DNA of 64,000 nucleotides from the NCBI RefSeq assembly GCF_027912515.1, contig NZ_CP115464.1, forward strand, positions 2,542,001 to 2,606,000, in the 5' to 3' direction. The translations under genes and the position numbers were made by a program. Position 1 is the first letter of the stretch. Each line of letters starts with the position of its first letter. This DNA comes from Brevundimonas sp. NIBR10. Its GTDB lineage: Bacteria > Pseudomonadota > Alphaproteobacteria > Caulobacterales > Caulobacteraceae. Positions 27,190 through 34,517 of this stretch are shown piece after piece. The notes under the pieces are model-generated. The model had not been told where the DNA came from, ran no database searches, and saw only the letters and a program-made list of their open reading frames with translations.

Positions 27190-27498
27190 TTGGGCGAACA
27201 GAGCACCCTGACCCGAGCCGACCTCTGCGAGGCCGTCCACGAGGATGTGGGTCTGTCGCGACAGGAATGCTCCACCATGGTTGAACGCACTCTGGAGCTG
27301 ATCGTCGAGGCGCTGCAACGCGGCGAGACGGTCAAGCTGTCGGGCTTCGGCGTCTTCCAGGTCCGCGACAAGCGTGCCCGCATGGGGCGCAACCCCAAGA
27401 CGGGCGAACCGGCGGCGATCAATCCGCGCCGGGTCATCAGCTTCCGCGCGTCCCAGATCATGAAGTCCAAGGTACACGACGCGGGCGTCGGGGCCTGA
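27190..27498 (+). CDS. ihfA: integration host factor alpha subunit
   Basis: 102 residues from TTG with GGAG nine bases upstream. HU/IHF fold: 'LTRADLCEAVHEDVGLSRQE', 'VKLSGFGVFQVRDKRARMGRNPKTGEP' region with the DNA-bending beta arms (R-x-G-R-N-P) and 'VISFRASQIMKSKV'. With IHF-beta it bends DNA in recombination and promoter architecture. Five bases separate it from the MerR gene. Confidence 0.96.
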   Translation: MGEQSTLTRADLCEAVHEDVGLSRQECSTMVERTLELIVEALQRGETVKLSGFGVFQVRDKRARMGRNPKTGEPAAINPRRVISFRASQIMKSKVHDAGVGA

Positions 27499-27502
27499 TC
27501 CC

Positions 27503-27943
27503 TTGGCCGTCAAGCCCGCCACAAAAGGCCCTCAGGCTTTTCGTACCATATCCGAAGCCTCGGACGCAGTCGGCGCGCCCCAGCACGTGCTGCGCTTCTG
27601 GGAGACCAAATTCACCTTCGTGACTCCGGTGAAGCGGGCAGGCGGGCGTCGGTTCTATCGCCCTAACGACATCGTGGTGCTCAAGGCCATCAAGCGCCTG
27701 CTGCATGACGAGGGCCTGACCATCAAGGGCGTCCAGCGCCTGCACAAGGATCAGGGCCTGGCCCGTCTGGCCGCCTATGGCGATCCCGACTCGACCTTCG
27801 TCATGGATGCCGAGCCGGATTCCACAACGTCCGCTGAGTCGGATGCATCCACCGCAACCCTCGGCGACCACGAAGGCCTGACGGCCATTATCGCCGATCT
27901 GGAGGCCGCTCGCGTTCGCCTGGACGCCGTCCTGGCCGCCTGA
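27503..27943 (+). CDS. MerR-family transcriptional regulator
   Basis: 146 residues from TTG. A MerR helix-turn-helix with wing is present: 'RTISEASDAVGAPQHVLRFWETKF' region and 'GGRRFYRPNDIVVLKAIKRLL', then 'GLTIKGVQRLHKDQG'. There are no metal-binding cysteines after the DNA-binding domain; the C-terminus is acidic and Thr/Ser-rich, so the effector is unknown. The ihfA-merR pair is conserved in many alphaproteobacteria. Confidence 0.9.
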   Translation: MAVKPATKGPQAFRTISEASDAVGAPQHVLRFWETKFTFVTPVKRAGGRRFYRPNDIVVLKAIKRLLHDEGLTIKGVQRLHKDQGLARLAAYGDPDSTFVMDAEPDSTTSAESDASTATLGDHEGLTAIIADLEAARVRLDAVLAA

Positions 27944-28003
27944 CGCGCTTTTCCCGATTTTCGGTTTGCGGCGGCGAGGGTGCCCCGCTATAGGACCGCC
28001 TCT

Positions 28004-28080
<77 letters not shown>

Positions 28081-28297
28081 TCGCGAAACGATGGTGGGTA
28101 TCGAGAACATGGATGCGGTCGCTGCTACAGTTTGAGGCCGCATCCAACTCGACGTGCCATCGGACCTTCACCTCCATTCGAATGATGCCACGGGCTTGGG
28201 ATAAGCTTTGCTGGCCGTCGCCGACCTGTCGATGCTTTGATACGGGCAGGACATGCATTCTCTAGTCGGCGAATCTTGATTCCTCTATGTTCGCGCC

Positions 28298-29170
28298 ATG
28301 GACCTCATGGACAGCATCCGTAGCGGTATTCTTGAGCGCTTTCGGGCTCCACCGCATGAGATGGTTTCCGAATCGGGTCGTTTCATCAACTTCATGGGAT
28401 TACGGACGCGGGTTGATTTCTTCGCCGGAGGGGACACTCATGACGGTGCGATCTTCAACCAGGTTCCTGATCCCGACGACGGGATTTATGGTGGAGTTGG
28501 AGAGTACTCTGCCATCCTCTCGGCAGTCGAGGCCAGCAAGGAACGATTCACAATCGTAGAGTTAGGCGCTGGCTGGGGGCCTTGGATCAGTGCGGCTGGG
28601 GTCGCCTGCCGACGTTGGGGAATTGGAGACGTCACTCTCGTCGCCGTTGAGGCCGTCGAGAACAAGCTTGGGATGATTCAGGATCATCTTTGGAGCAATG
28701 GGCTGGGACATCACACGATCCGCGTCCTGCATGGAGCGGCATGGGATCAGCCGGAGACCGTGCAAATCCCCTCTTGGGTCGCGCCTGTCGATTATGGTGC
28801 GGCAGCGGGTCAGACGGGCGGCGACTATCGGGGCCATGAGACACCAATGGTCGATGTGCCAGGGCTGACTCTGGATATGATCTGCGAAGGCCTAGGGATC
28901 ATCGACTTTATGCACTGGGATGTTCAAGGGGCCGAGGTCCGCCTAGTCCAGAGCAACCTAGAACTTCTAGACAGCCGAGTGCGCCGATTGTTCATTGGGA
29001 CCCATAGCCGGAGCATTGAGGGCCGTATCATGGACGCCCTATACGGGCTCGGCTGGCACCTCGCATGGGAACAGCCCTGCCGTTTGCGATACGACAGCTG
29101 CAAGCCAACTCTAGAAGGCATGACTATCAAAGACGGCGAGCAATACTGGATTAACCCAAAGCTCGTCTGA
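28298..29170 (+). CDS. FkbM-family methyltransferase-like protein, probably acquired
   Basis: 290 residues. The SAM-binding loop is 'FTIVELGAGWGPWISAAG' near residue 90, and 'FMHWDVQGAEVRLVQSN' near residue 210 is the D-V-Q-G-A/E segment typical of FkbM methyltransferases. The base composition is visibly less GC-rich and the codons less biased than in neighbours. It lies alone about 220 bases after tRNA-Pro(GGG), a common landing site, and is followed by a terminator. The acceptor is unknown; surface glycans are typical (inference). Confidence 0.82.
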   Translation: MDLMDSIRSGILERFRAPPHEMVSESGRFINFMGLRTRVDFFAGGDTHDGAIFNQVPDPDDGIYGGVGEYSAILSAVEASKERFTIVELGAGWGPWISAAGVACRRWGIGDVTLVAVEAVENKLGMIQDHLWSNGLGHHTIRVLHGAAWDQPETVQIPSWVAPVDYGAAAGQTGGDYRGHETPMVDVPGLTLDMICEGLGIIDFMHWDVQGAEVRLVQSNLELLDSRVRRLFIGTHSRSIEGRIMDALYGLGWHLAWEQPCRLRYDSCKPTLEGMTIKDGEQYWINPKLV

Positions 29171-29193
29171 CCCGTTCTAAAAAGAAGAGACGT

Positions 29194-29223
29194 CGGGGGT
29201 CGTCGAAAGACGGCCCCGTTTTT
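29194..29223. terminator. terminator between convergent genes
   Basis: CGGGG pairs with CCCCG and an inner CGTC-GAAA-GACG stem caps it; TTTTT follows on the plus strand. It should end the FkbM gene transcript and may also work for the convergent DUF2842 gene. Confidence 0.75.
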
Positions 29224-29226
29224 CGT

Positions 29227-29448
29227 TCAGCGGCGCTTAGGCCCCCTCTCAGCCCATGAATACAGCGGGATCAGCGGTACGCCCCAGACCAGGCCCGCGC
29301 CGCCGAACAGCAGCAGGTCGATCCACCAGCGGTCCGGCAGCCGGTCGCCGATCGCGATGACGGTCCAGACATAGGCGGCCAGGAAGATCAGCGTCAGCAG
29401 GGCGGCCAGAGCGCGGCGGGGGCTGGGCCGTTCGACGGGCGCGCTCAT
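29227..29448 (-). CDS. small membrane protein, DUF2842-like
   Basis: 73 residues with two hydrophobic segments ('LAALLTLIFLAAYVWTVIAI' and 'LLLFGGAGLVWGVPLIPLY'), a short loop 'GDRLPDRWWID' between them and a basic C-terminal end. Length and the W-rich loop fit DUF2842, an alphaproteobacterial inner-membrane family of unknown function. The start overlaps the preceding gene's stop by four bases. Confidence 0.78.
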   Translation of the reverse strand: MSAPVERPSPRRALAALLTLIFLAAYVWTVIAIGDRLPDRWWIDLLLFGGAGLVWGVPLIPLYSWAERGPKRR

Positions 29449-29705
29449 CGCTTGTTCCTCAAAAGGTAATAGGCCAGCAGGCTGAGCGCGGCCCCGCCCA
29501 GCGCCCACAGGATCCAGTTCCAGTCGTCCATGGTCGTCAGGGCAAACACCCGGATGACCAGGAACCAGCCGCAGGCCGCCCCGACCGAGGCGACCAGCAG
29601 GGCCCCGCCGAAGCCGCGCTTGCCGCCCAGCATGTCGGCGATCCCGGCCACGATCAGGACGCCCACGACGGCGATGAGGATGTCGGCGTACTGCAAGGCG
29701 TCCAT
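29445..29705 (-). CDS. small integral membrane protein of unknown function
   Basis: 86 residues with three hydrophobic segments: 'ADILIAVVGVLIVAGIADML', 'FGGALLVASVGAACGWFLVI' and 'WNWILWALGGAALSLLAYYLL', ending 'RNKR'. A glycine-rich first loop ('GGKRGFGGAL') recalls the GlsB/YeaQ transglycosylase-associated family, but this is weak. It is coupled by ATGA to the DUF2842-like gene, so both are probably one small membrane operon. Confidence 0.7.
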   Translation of the reverse strand: MDALQYADILIAVVGVLIVAGIADMLGGKRGFGGALLVASVGAACGWFLVIRVFALTTMDDWNWILWALGGAALSLLAYYLLRNKR

Positions 29706-29856
29706 TCTCCGTGCCCGCCCGATCCCGCCTGCGACGACGAGGTTCGGAAAACCGCTTTGATCTTGCCTTGATGGCCGGGCATACCGCCAAGGTCCGGGGA
29801 CGATCTGTCGCCTCCGTTCAGAACGACAGTGTATCCGTCAGGACGGCAGGCGTCGA

Positions 29857-30918
29857 ATGAAGCGTTTGGGCTATCGCGAACAAAGTCGATCGGTCGCGGT
29901 ATGGCTGTTCGTCTGCGCGGCCATGGTGTTCGCCATGGTGGTCATCGGCGGGATCACCCGCCTGACCGGGTCGGGCCTGTCGATCACCGAATGGAAGCCC
30001 ATCATGGGTGCCCTGCCGCCGATGAATCCGGCCGCCTGGGCCGAGGCGTTCGAGAAATACAAGGCCATCCCCCAGTACGCCCAGGTCAACGCCGGCATGA
30101 GCATGGCCGAGTTCCAGGGCATCTTCTGGTGGGAGTGGGCGCACCGTCTGTTCGGCCGGCTGATCGGGGTCGTGTTCGCCGTTCCGTTCGTCGTCTTCCT
30201 GCTGATGCGAAAGATTCCCCGTCGGCTGGTCTGGCGCTGTTTCCTGCTGCTGGCGGCGGGCGGCCTTCAGGGCCTGATCGGCTGGTGGATGGTGTCGTCG
30301 GGCCTGTCGGAGCGGGTCGATGTCGCGCCGGAGCGGCTGACCGTCCACCTGGGGCTGGCGCTCGCCATCTTCGCCGGCCTGATCTGGACGGGGCTGGAGG
30401 CCTGGGCCGGAGAAGAGCATTCGCGCTCGCCCGAGGGCTGGAGCCGGGGTGCCGCCGTCCTGCTGGGGGCGGTCTTCGTGCAGTGCCTGCTGGGCGGATT
30501 GGTCGCGGGGGCCAAGGCGGGGTTCGTCTATACCGACTGGCCGATGATGAACGGTGGGTTCTTCCCGCCGGTGGAATGGGGCAAGGGAGCGCTGGCCTTC
30601 TTGCATGACCAGGCCCTGGTCCAGTTCAACCACCGCATCTGGGGCTACCTGCTGGTGGCGTTCGGCACGGCCTATGCGATCCAGGGCTGGCGCTGGCGGC
30701 TGGCCGAGGGACTCGGCGCCTTCGCCTTCGTGGTGGCGGGCGCGCTCTGGCTTCAGGCGCTTTTGGGGGTTGTCACGTTGATCCACGCCGTGCCGCTGTG
30801 GCTGGGCGGATTGCACCAGGCAGGCGCGGCCATCGTGTTGATGTTGGCGACGATGAACCTGTGGATGGTGCGTCGCTCGCAGCCGAGACTGTTCATGTCG
30901 GGCCCAAGGCGTCGATAG
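29857..30918 (+). CDS. ctaA: haem A synthase
   Basis: 353 residues with about eight membrane segments. COX15/CtaA motifs: '[18 protein letters not shown]' at about residues 30-47, '[15 protein letters not shown]' with a haem-ligand His, 'RLTVHLGLA', '[11 protein letters not shown]' and '[13 protein letters not shown]', giving the four expected His ligands. It oxidises the haem O methyl group to formyl, making haem A for cytochrome aa3 oxidase. No ctaB or cox genes are adjacent. Confidence 0.96.
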   Translation: MKRLGYREQSRSVAVWLFVCAAMVFAMVVIGGITRLTGSGLSITEWKPIMGALPPMNPAAWAEAFEKYKAIPQYAQVNAGMSMAEFQGIFWWEWAHRLFGRLIGVVFAVPFVVFLLMRKIPRRLVWRCFLLLAAGGLQGLIGWWMVSSGLSERVDVAPERLTVHLGLALAIFAGLIWTGLEAWAGEEHSRSPEGWSRGAAVLLGAVFVQCLLGGLVAGAKAGFVYTDWPMMNGGFFPPVEWGKGALAFLHDQALVQFNHRIWGYLLVAFGTAYAIQGWRWRLAEGLGAFAFVVAGALWLQALLGVVTLIHAVPLWLGGLHQAGAAIVLMLATMNLWMVRRSQPRLFMSGPRRR

Positions 30919-31337
30919 GGCTATCGTTTAGGAAAATAATCCGGCCTCGGCCTTGCGGTTCCGTTTGACGTCTCCATGTTCGCGTGACGGTCTTTGACAC
31001 GTCCAATGAAGCGGGCCGAACAGGTTCGATCCGGTCGCGAGCCGCGTCATTCCTGGCGCTTTGGCGCTTTGGCGGTGTGTTTTTCAGACCGCCACCGCCA
31101 CTCCAAGGATTGGCCACAAGACGATCAAGTCAGGCCAAGACCGGCATGACGAGTGCTGATAGATGCGGTATTTTAGTACCGTATTAGAAAAGCGATGTAA
31201 AAACAGTGATGTAGATGCGGGTCATGCATTTCGCCCGCATTGACCTCCGCACGCCCATCCTCTACTAGCGCGCCTTCCGCTCGTTCCGACCGCTGTTGGC
31301 TCGGGCCGCCCGTTTCGTTTTCCAGGAATCCACCGAC
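30919..31337. other. 419-base intergenic region, leader of rplM-rpsI
   Basis: No gene is supported. It contains a hairpin GGCGGT...ACCGCC near 31,071-31,093 and an AT-rich island with near-palindrome ATGCGGTA...TACCGTAT around 31,162-31,185, the likely promoter zone of the ribosomal protein operon. The last 130 bases look like an untranslated leader. Confidence 0.5.
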
Positions 31338-31814
31338 ATGCTGAAGAGCACCACGGTCGCGCTCAAGCCGGCCGACGTCGACAAGAAGTGGATCGTCATC
31401 GACGCCGAAGGCGTCGTTGTCGGTCGCCTCGCGACGTTCATCGCCAACCGCCTGCGCGGCAAGCACCTGCCCACCTACACGCCTCACGTCGACCTGGGTG
31501 ACCACGTCATCGTCGTCAACGCCGACAAGGTCGTGTTCACCGGCAAGAAGCTGACCGACAAGGTCTACTATCGCCACACCGGCCACCCGGGCGGCATCAA
31601 ATCGACCACCCCGCAGAAGGTCCTGAACGGCCGCTTCCCCGAGCGCGTCCTTGAAAAGGCCGTCGAGCGCATGCTGCCCAAGGAAAGCCCGCTGGCTCGC
31701 CTGCAGATGACGCACCTGCGCATCTTCGCCGGCGCCACCCACACCCACGAAGCCCAGCAGCCGGAAATCGTCGACTTCAAGTCGATGTCCGCCAAGAACT
31801 TCCGGAACATCTGA
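31338..31814 (+). CDS. rplM: 50S ribosomal protein L13
   Basis: 158 residues. L13 signatures: '[18 protein letters not shown]', '[27 protein letters not shown]' region, '[12 protein letters not shown]' and '[23 protein letters not shown]'. The start at 31338 matches family length; an upstream in-frame ATG would add 14 residues. It is two bases before rpsI, forming the standard L13-S9 operon. Confidence 0.98.
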   Translation: MLKSTTVALKPADVDKKWIVIDAEGVVVGRLATFIANRLRGKHLPTYTPHVDLGDHVIVVNADKVVFTGKKLTDKVYYRHTGHPGGIKSTTPQKVLNGRFPERVLEKAVERMLPKESPLARLQMTHLRIFAGATHTHEAQQPEIVDFKSMSAKNFRNI

Positions 31815-31816
31815 GC

Positions 31817-32305
31817 ATGACCGACGTCACCGCCACCGAAGCGACCGGCTTCGACGCCCTGAAGGGCCTCGGCACCACCGCCGAAGCCGCCCCCGAATAT
31901 GTGCAGAAGCTGGATGCGCAAGGCCGCGCCTATTCGACCGGCAAGCGCAAGAACGCGATCGCCCGCGTCTGGGTCAAGCCCGGCACCGGCAAGTTCACCA
32001 TCAACGGCAAGGACCAGCTCCAGTATTTCGCCCGCGAAATCCTGCGCATGATGATCGCCCAGCCCCTGGTCGTCACCGGCCGCGAGACCCAGTTCGACGT
32101 CGTCTGCACGGTCGAGGGTTCGGGCCTGTCGGGCCAGGCCGGCGCCATCCGCCACGGCCTGTCGCACGCCCTGACCCACTATGAGCCGGCCCTGCGCCCG
32201 GTCCTGAAGCCCCACGGCTTCCTGACCCGCGACAGCCGCGTGGTCGAGCGCAAGAAGTACGGCCGCGCCAAGGCCCGCAAGTCCTTCCAGTTCTCGAAGC
32301 GTTAA
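31817..32305 (+). CDS. rpsI: 30S ribosomal protein S9
   Basis: 162 residues. An alphaproteobacterial N-terminal extension of about 35 residues precedes the S9 core '[23 protein letters not shown]'. The '[17 protein letters not shown]' region and the basic tail '[19 protein letters not shown]', ending 'QFSKR', reach the ribosomal P site. Intact. Terminator 25 bases downstream. Confidence 0.98.
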   Translation: MTDVTATEATGFDALKGLGTTAEAAPEYVQKLDAQGRAYSTGKRKNAIARVWVKPGTGKFTINGKDQLQYFAREILRMMIAQPLVVTGRETQFDVVCTVEGSGLSGQAGAIRHGLSHALTHYEPALRPVLKPHGFLTRDSRVVERKKYGRAKARKSFQFSKR

Positions 32306-32329
32306 GTCGTTTCGTACGGTTTGGATTGG

Positions 32330-32361
32330 GGGCGCTTCGGGAAACCGGAGCGCCCTTTTTC
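32330..32361 (+). terminator. Rho-independent terminator of rplM-rpsI
   Basis: GGGCGCTTCGG-GAAA-CCGGAGCGCCC, an 11-bp stem with one wobble pair and a GNRA loop, followed by TTTTT. Confidence 0.92.
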
Positions 32362-32375
32362 TTCTGGAGGTTCGG

Positions 32376-32600
32376 ATGAAACGGATCGCAGTTTCCGGCG
32401 CAGACCGAGATCCCTCGGGAGCACATCACCTGAGTGATGATGCCATCAAGAGTGCTGGCGGCGTAGAAATCGGCGAGCGCATCGTCATCTTCCTAGTGGA
32501 CGAGCCGCTCGAATGCGACGCGGTAGTCCAGTCATTTGCGGGGTGGGAGCCCCACTTGTTTGGCCGCGAAATCGGCCTCTGGCGTGAACCTAGACCATGA
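32376..32600 (+). CDS. small protein of unknown function coupled to argC
   Basis: 74 residues with a good ribosome site (TGGAGG) and a four-base ATGA overlap with argC, which together support real translation. The sequence 'GGVEIGERIVIFLVDEPLECDAVV' suggests a small beta-rich fold; there is no signal peptide or membrane segment. I recognise no family. It might simply couple argC translation, or be a regulator of it (inference). Confidence 0.6.
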   Translation: MKRIAVSGADRDPSGAHHLSDDAIKSAGGVEIGERIVIFLVDEPLECDAVVQSFAGWEPHLFGREIGLWREPRP

Positions 32601-33529
32601 CCCACACCATCTTCATCGACGGCGAAGCCGGCACCACGGGGCTTGAGATCCGCGAGCGGTTGGAGGCTCGCGCCGACCTGGAACTGATCCTGCTGGGCGA
32701 TCGCAGGCGCGATCCGGCCGCGCGGCGTGAGGCGCTGAACGCGGCCGATGCGGTGATCCTGTGCCTGCCCGACGATGCGGCGATAGAGGCGGTCGGCATG
32801 ATCGACAATGCCACTACTCGGGTCATCGACGCCTCCACGGCCTTCCGGGTCGCCGACGGCTGGACCTATGGCTTCGCCGAGATGGATGTGGGGCAGGGGG
32901 CGGCGATCGCGGGCTCGACGCGGGTCAGCAATCCAGGCTGCTATCCGACCGGCTTCATCGGCCTGATGCGGCCTCTGGTGAAGGCCGGGATCGTGCCCGC
33001 CGACCGGTTCGTCACCGTCAACGCCGTGTCCGGCTATTCCGGCGGCGGCAAGTCCATGATCGCTGAGTTCGAAGCAGGCGGGGCGCCCGCGTTCCGCGCC
33101 TATGGCCTGACCCAGCACCACAAGCATGTGCCGGAGATGACCCGTCACACCGGCCTGAGCCACGACGTGATGTTCGCCCCGGCTGTGGGCGCCTATCGCC
33201 AGGGGATGCTGGTCGAGGTGCCGCTGCATCTGGCCTCCCTTCCGGGCTCGCCCTCGATCGAGGTCATCCACGGTGCCCTGGCCGAACACTATGCCGGCTC
33301 TCGCTTCGTCGAGGTCGCCGACCTGGAGACCACCGAGGCCCTGACCGGCATCGACCCCGAGGGCCTCAACGGCACCAACCGGATGCGCCTGCACGTCTTC
33401 GGCGATCGGTCCGGATCACAGGCGCGGCTGGTCGCCCTGCTCGACAACCTCGGCAAGGGGGCGTCGGGGGCGGCGGTGCAGAACCTGAACCTGATGCTGG
33501 GGCTGCCGGAAGACACCGGCCTGACCTGA
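32597..33529 (+). CDS. argC: N-acetyl-gamma-glutamyl-phosphate reductase (short, type 2)
   Basis: 310 residues, the size of the short ArgC class. It reduces N-acetylglutamyl phosphate in arginine synthesis with NADPH. Motifs: N-terminal 'IFIDGEAGTTGLEIRERL', and the catalytic Cys in 'RVSNPGCYPTGFIGLMRPL' near residue 117. The His region 'TQHHKHVPEM' is near residue 175. 'VNAVSGYSGGGKSMI' is also characteristic. No other arg gene adjoins. Confidence 0.95.
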   Translation: MTHTIFIDGEAGTTGLEIRERLEARADLELILLGDRRRDPAARREALNAADAVILCLPDDAAIEAVGMIDNATTRVIDASTAFRVADGWTYGFAEMDVGQGAAIAGSTRVSNPGCYPTGFIGLMRPLVKAGIVPADRFVTVNAVSGYSGGGKSMIAEFEAGGAPAFRAYGLTQHHKHVPEMTRHTGLSHDVMFAPAVGAYRQGMLVEVPLHLASLPGSPSIEVIHGALAEHYAGSRFVEVADLETTEALTGIDPEGLNGTNRMRLHVFGDRSGSQARLVALLDNLGKGASGAAVQNLNLMLGLPEDTGLT

Positions 33530-33597
33530 CCCTTCTCCCTAAGGGGAGAAGGAAGATGGCTTGAAACCTTCCGCCATCGCGCGCCGTATGTAGAGGT

Positions 33598-34104
33598 ATG
33601 ACCCACGCCACTCTGATCCCTCACCGCCGTGCATTGCTGACCGGCACCGGTGCCCTGGCCATCACAGCGTTTTCGTCCCAGGCCGCCAGCGCTGACGAAG
33701 CCGCGTTCGCCTCGTCGCCCTTCCGCCGGATCACCGACGCCCAGTGGCGTGCGCGGCTGCCGGCCGCCAGCTATGACGTGCTGCGGCACGAGGGCACCGA
33801 GCGGCCCTACACCAGCCCGCTGAACGAGGAACACCGCGCCGGCACTTTCGTCTGTCGCGGGTGCGAATTGCCGCTGTTCCTGTCGGCCTGGAAGTTCGAC
33901 AGCGGCACCGGGTGGCCCAGTTTCTTCCGGGTCAACCCGGCCAATATCGGCACCAAGCGCGACCTGGCCCTGGGCATCCCCCGCGTCGAGTACCACTGCG
34001 CCCGCTGCCTGGGGCATCAGGGTCACGTCTTCGACGACGGGCCGCGCCCGACCGGCAAACGCTACTGCAACAACGGCGTCGCCCTGATCTTCAAGCCCGG
34101 CTGA
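33598..34104 (+). CDS. msrB: Tat-exported peptide-methionine (R)-S-oxide reductase
   Basis: 168 residues. A twin-arginine-type signal ('PHRRALLTGTGALAITAF', cleavage near 'ASA') is followed by a full MsrB domain: zinc-binding 'FVCRGCELPLF' and 'HCARCLGHQGHVFDDGP', 'SGTGWPSFF', and the catalytic Cys in 'KRYCNNGVAL'. The usual 'RYCINSASL' is changed at two places. It should repair methionine-R-sulfoxide in the periplasm. No msrA or msrPQ gene is adjacent. The end overlaps the convergent gene by 14 bases. Confidence 0.93.
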   Translation: MTHATLIPHRRALLTGTGALAITAFSSQAASADEAAFASSPFRRITDAQWRARLPAASYDVLRHEGTERPYTSPLNEEHRAGTFVCRGCELPLFLSAWKFDSGTGWPSFFRVNPANIGTKRDLALGIPRVEYHCARCLGHQGHVFDDGPRPTGKRYCNNGVALIFKPG

Positions 34105-34474
34105 GGGCCTTCATCGCCGAGTCGACGGTGAAGCCGAACATGATCGAGGCGATGACCACCAGCAGGCCGTAGTCCCAGCCGCGCACGAAGAAGGGCACGG
34201 CCGCCATCACCATGACCACCAGCGGAAAGATGCCGGCCCACAAGGCCGAGGTCGGGGCTTCCAGGCTGATCATCGGCGGCCGATCGACCCGGATCTTCAT
34301 CAGCCGCGCCAGCGGCCGGTTCAGGAACACGAACATCACCGTGTAGAGCCCGGCCAGGAACGGATAGCGCCACGCAGGCCCTGCCTCGCCATAGACGGTC
34401 GCGGTCAGGGTCAGCAGGAGCAGGGGAATACCGGTGGCGACGGCCAGCAGCAGGTTGGGTTCGATACGCTTCAA
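34091..34474 (-). CDS. integral membrane protein of unknown function
   Basis: 127 residues with four hydrophobic segments: 'LLLAVATGIPLLLLTLTATV', 'YPFLAGLYTVMFVFL', 'ALWAGIFPLVVMVMAAVPFFV' and 'YGLLVVIASIMFGF'. A basic cytoplasmic loop ('RPLARLMKIRVDRPP') separates the halves. No family is recognised. It follows phaC's strand downstream, 43 bases beyond its stop, and may be co-transcribed. Confidence 0.65.
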   Translation of the reverse strand: MKRIEPNLLLAVATGIPLLLLTLTATVYGEAGPAWRYPFLAGLYTVMFVFLNRPLARLMKIRVDRPPMISLEAPTSALWAGIFPLVVMVMAAVPFFVRGWDYGLLVVIASIMFGFTVDSAMKALSRA

Positions 34475-34517
34475 GACTTCACTTTCACATAGGACCCCGG
34501 CGCCGGCTCGATCGCCT

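Noticed and set aside
30984..31187. 67-codon plus-strand frame before rplM
   Set aside because: No ribosome site, no conserved sequence, and it lies in the likely promoter and leader of the ribosomal operon.
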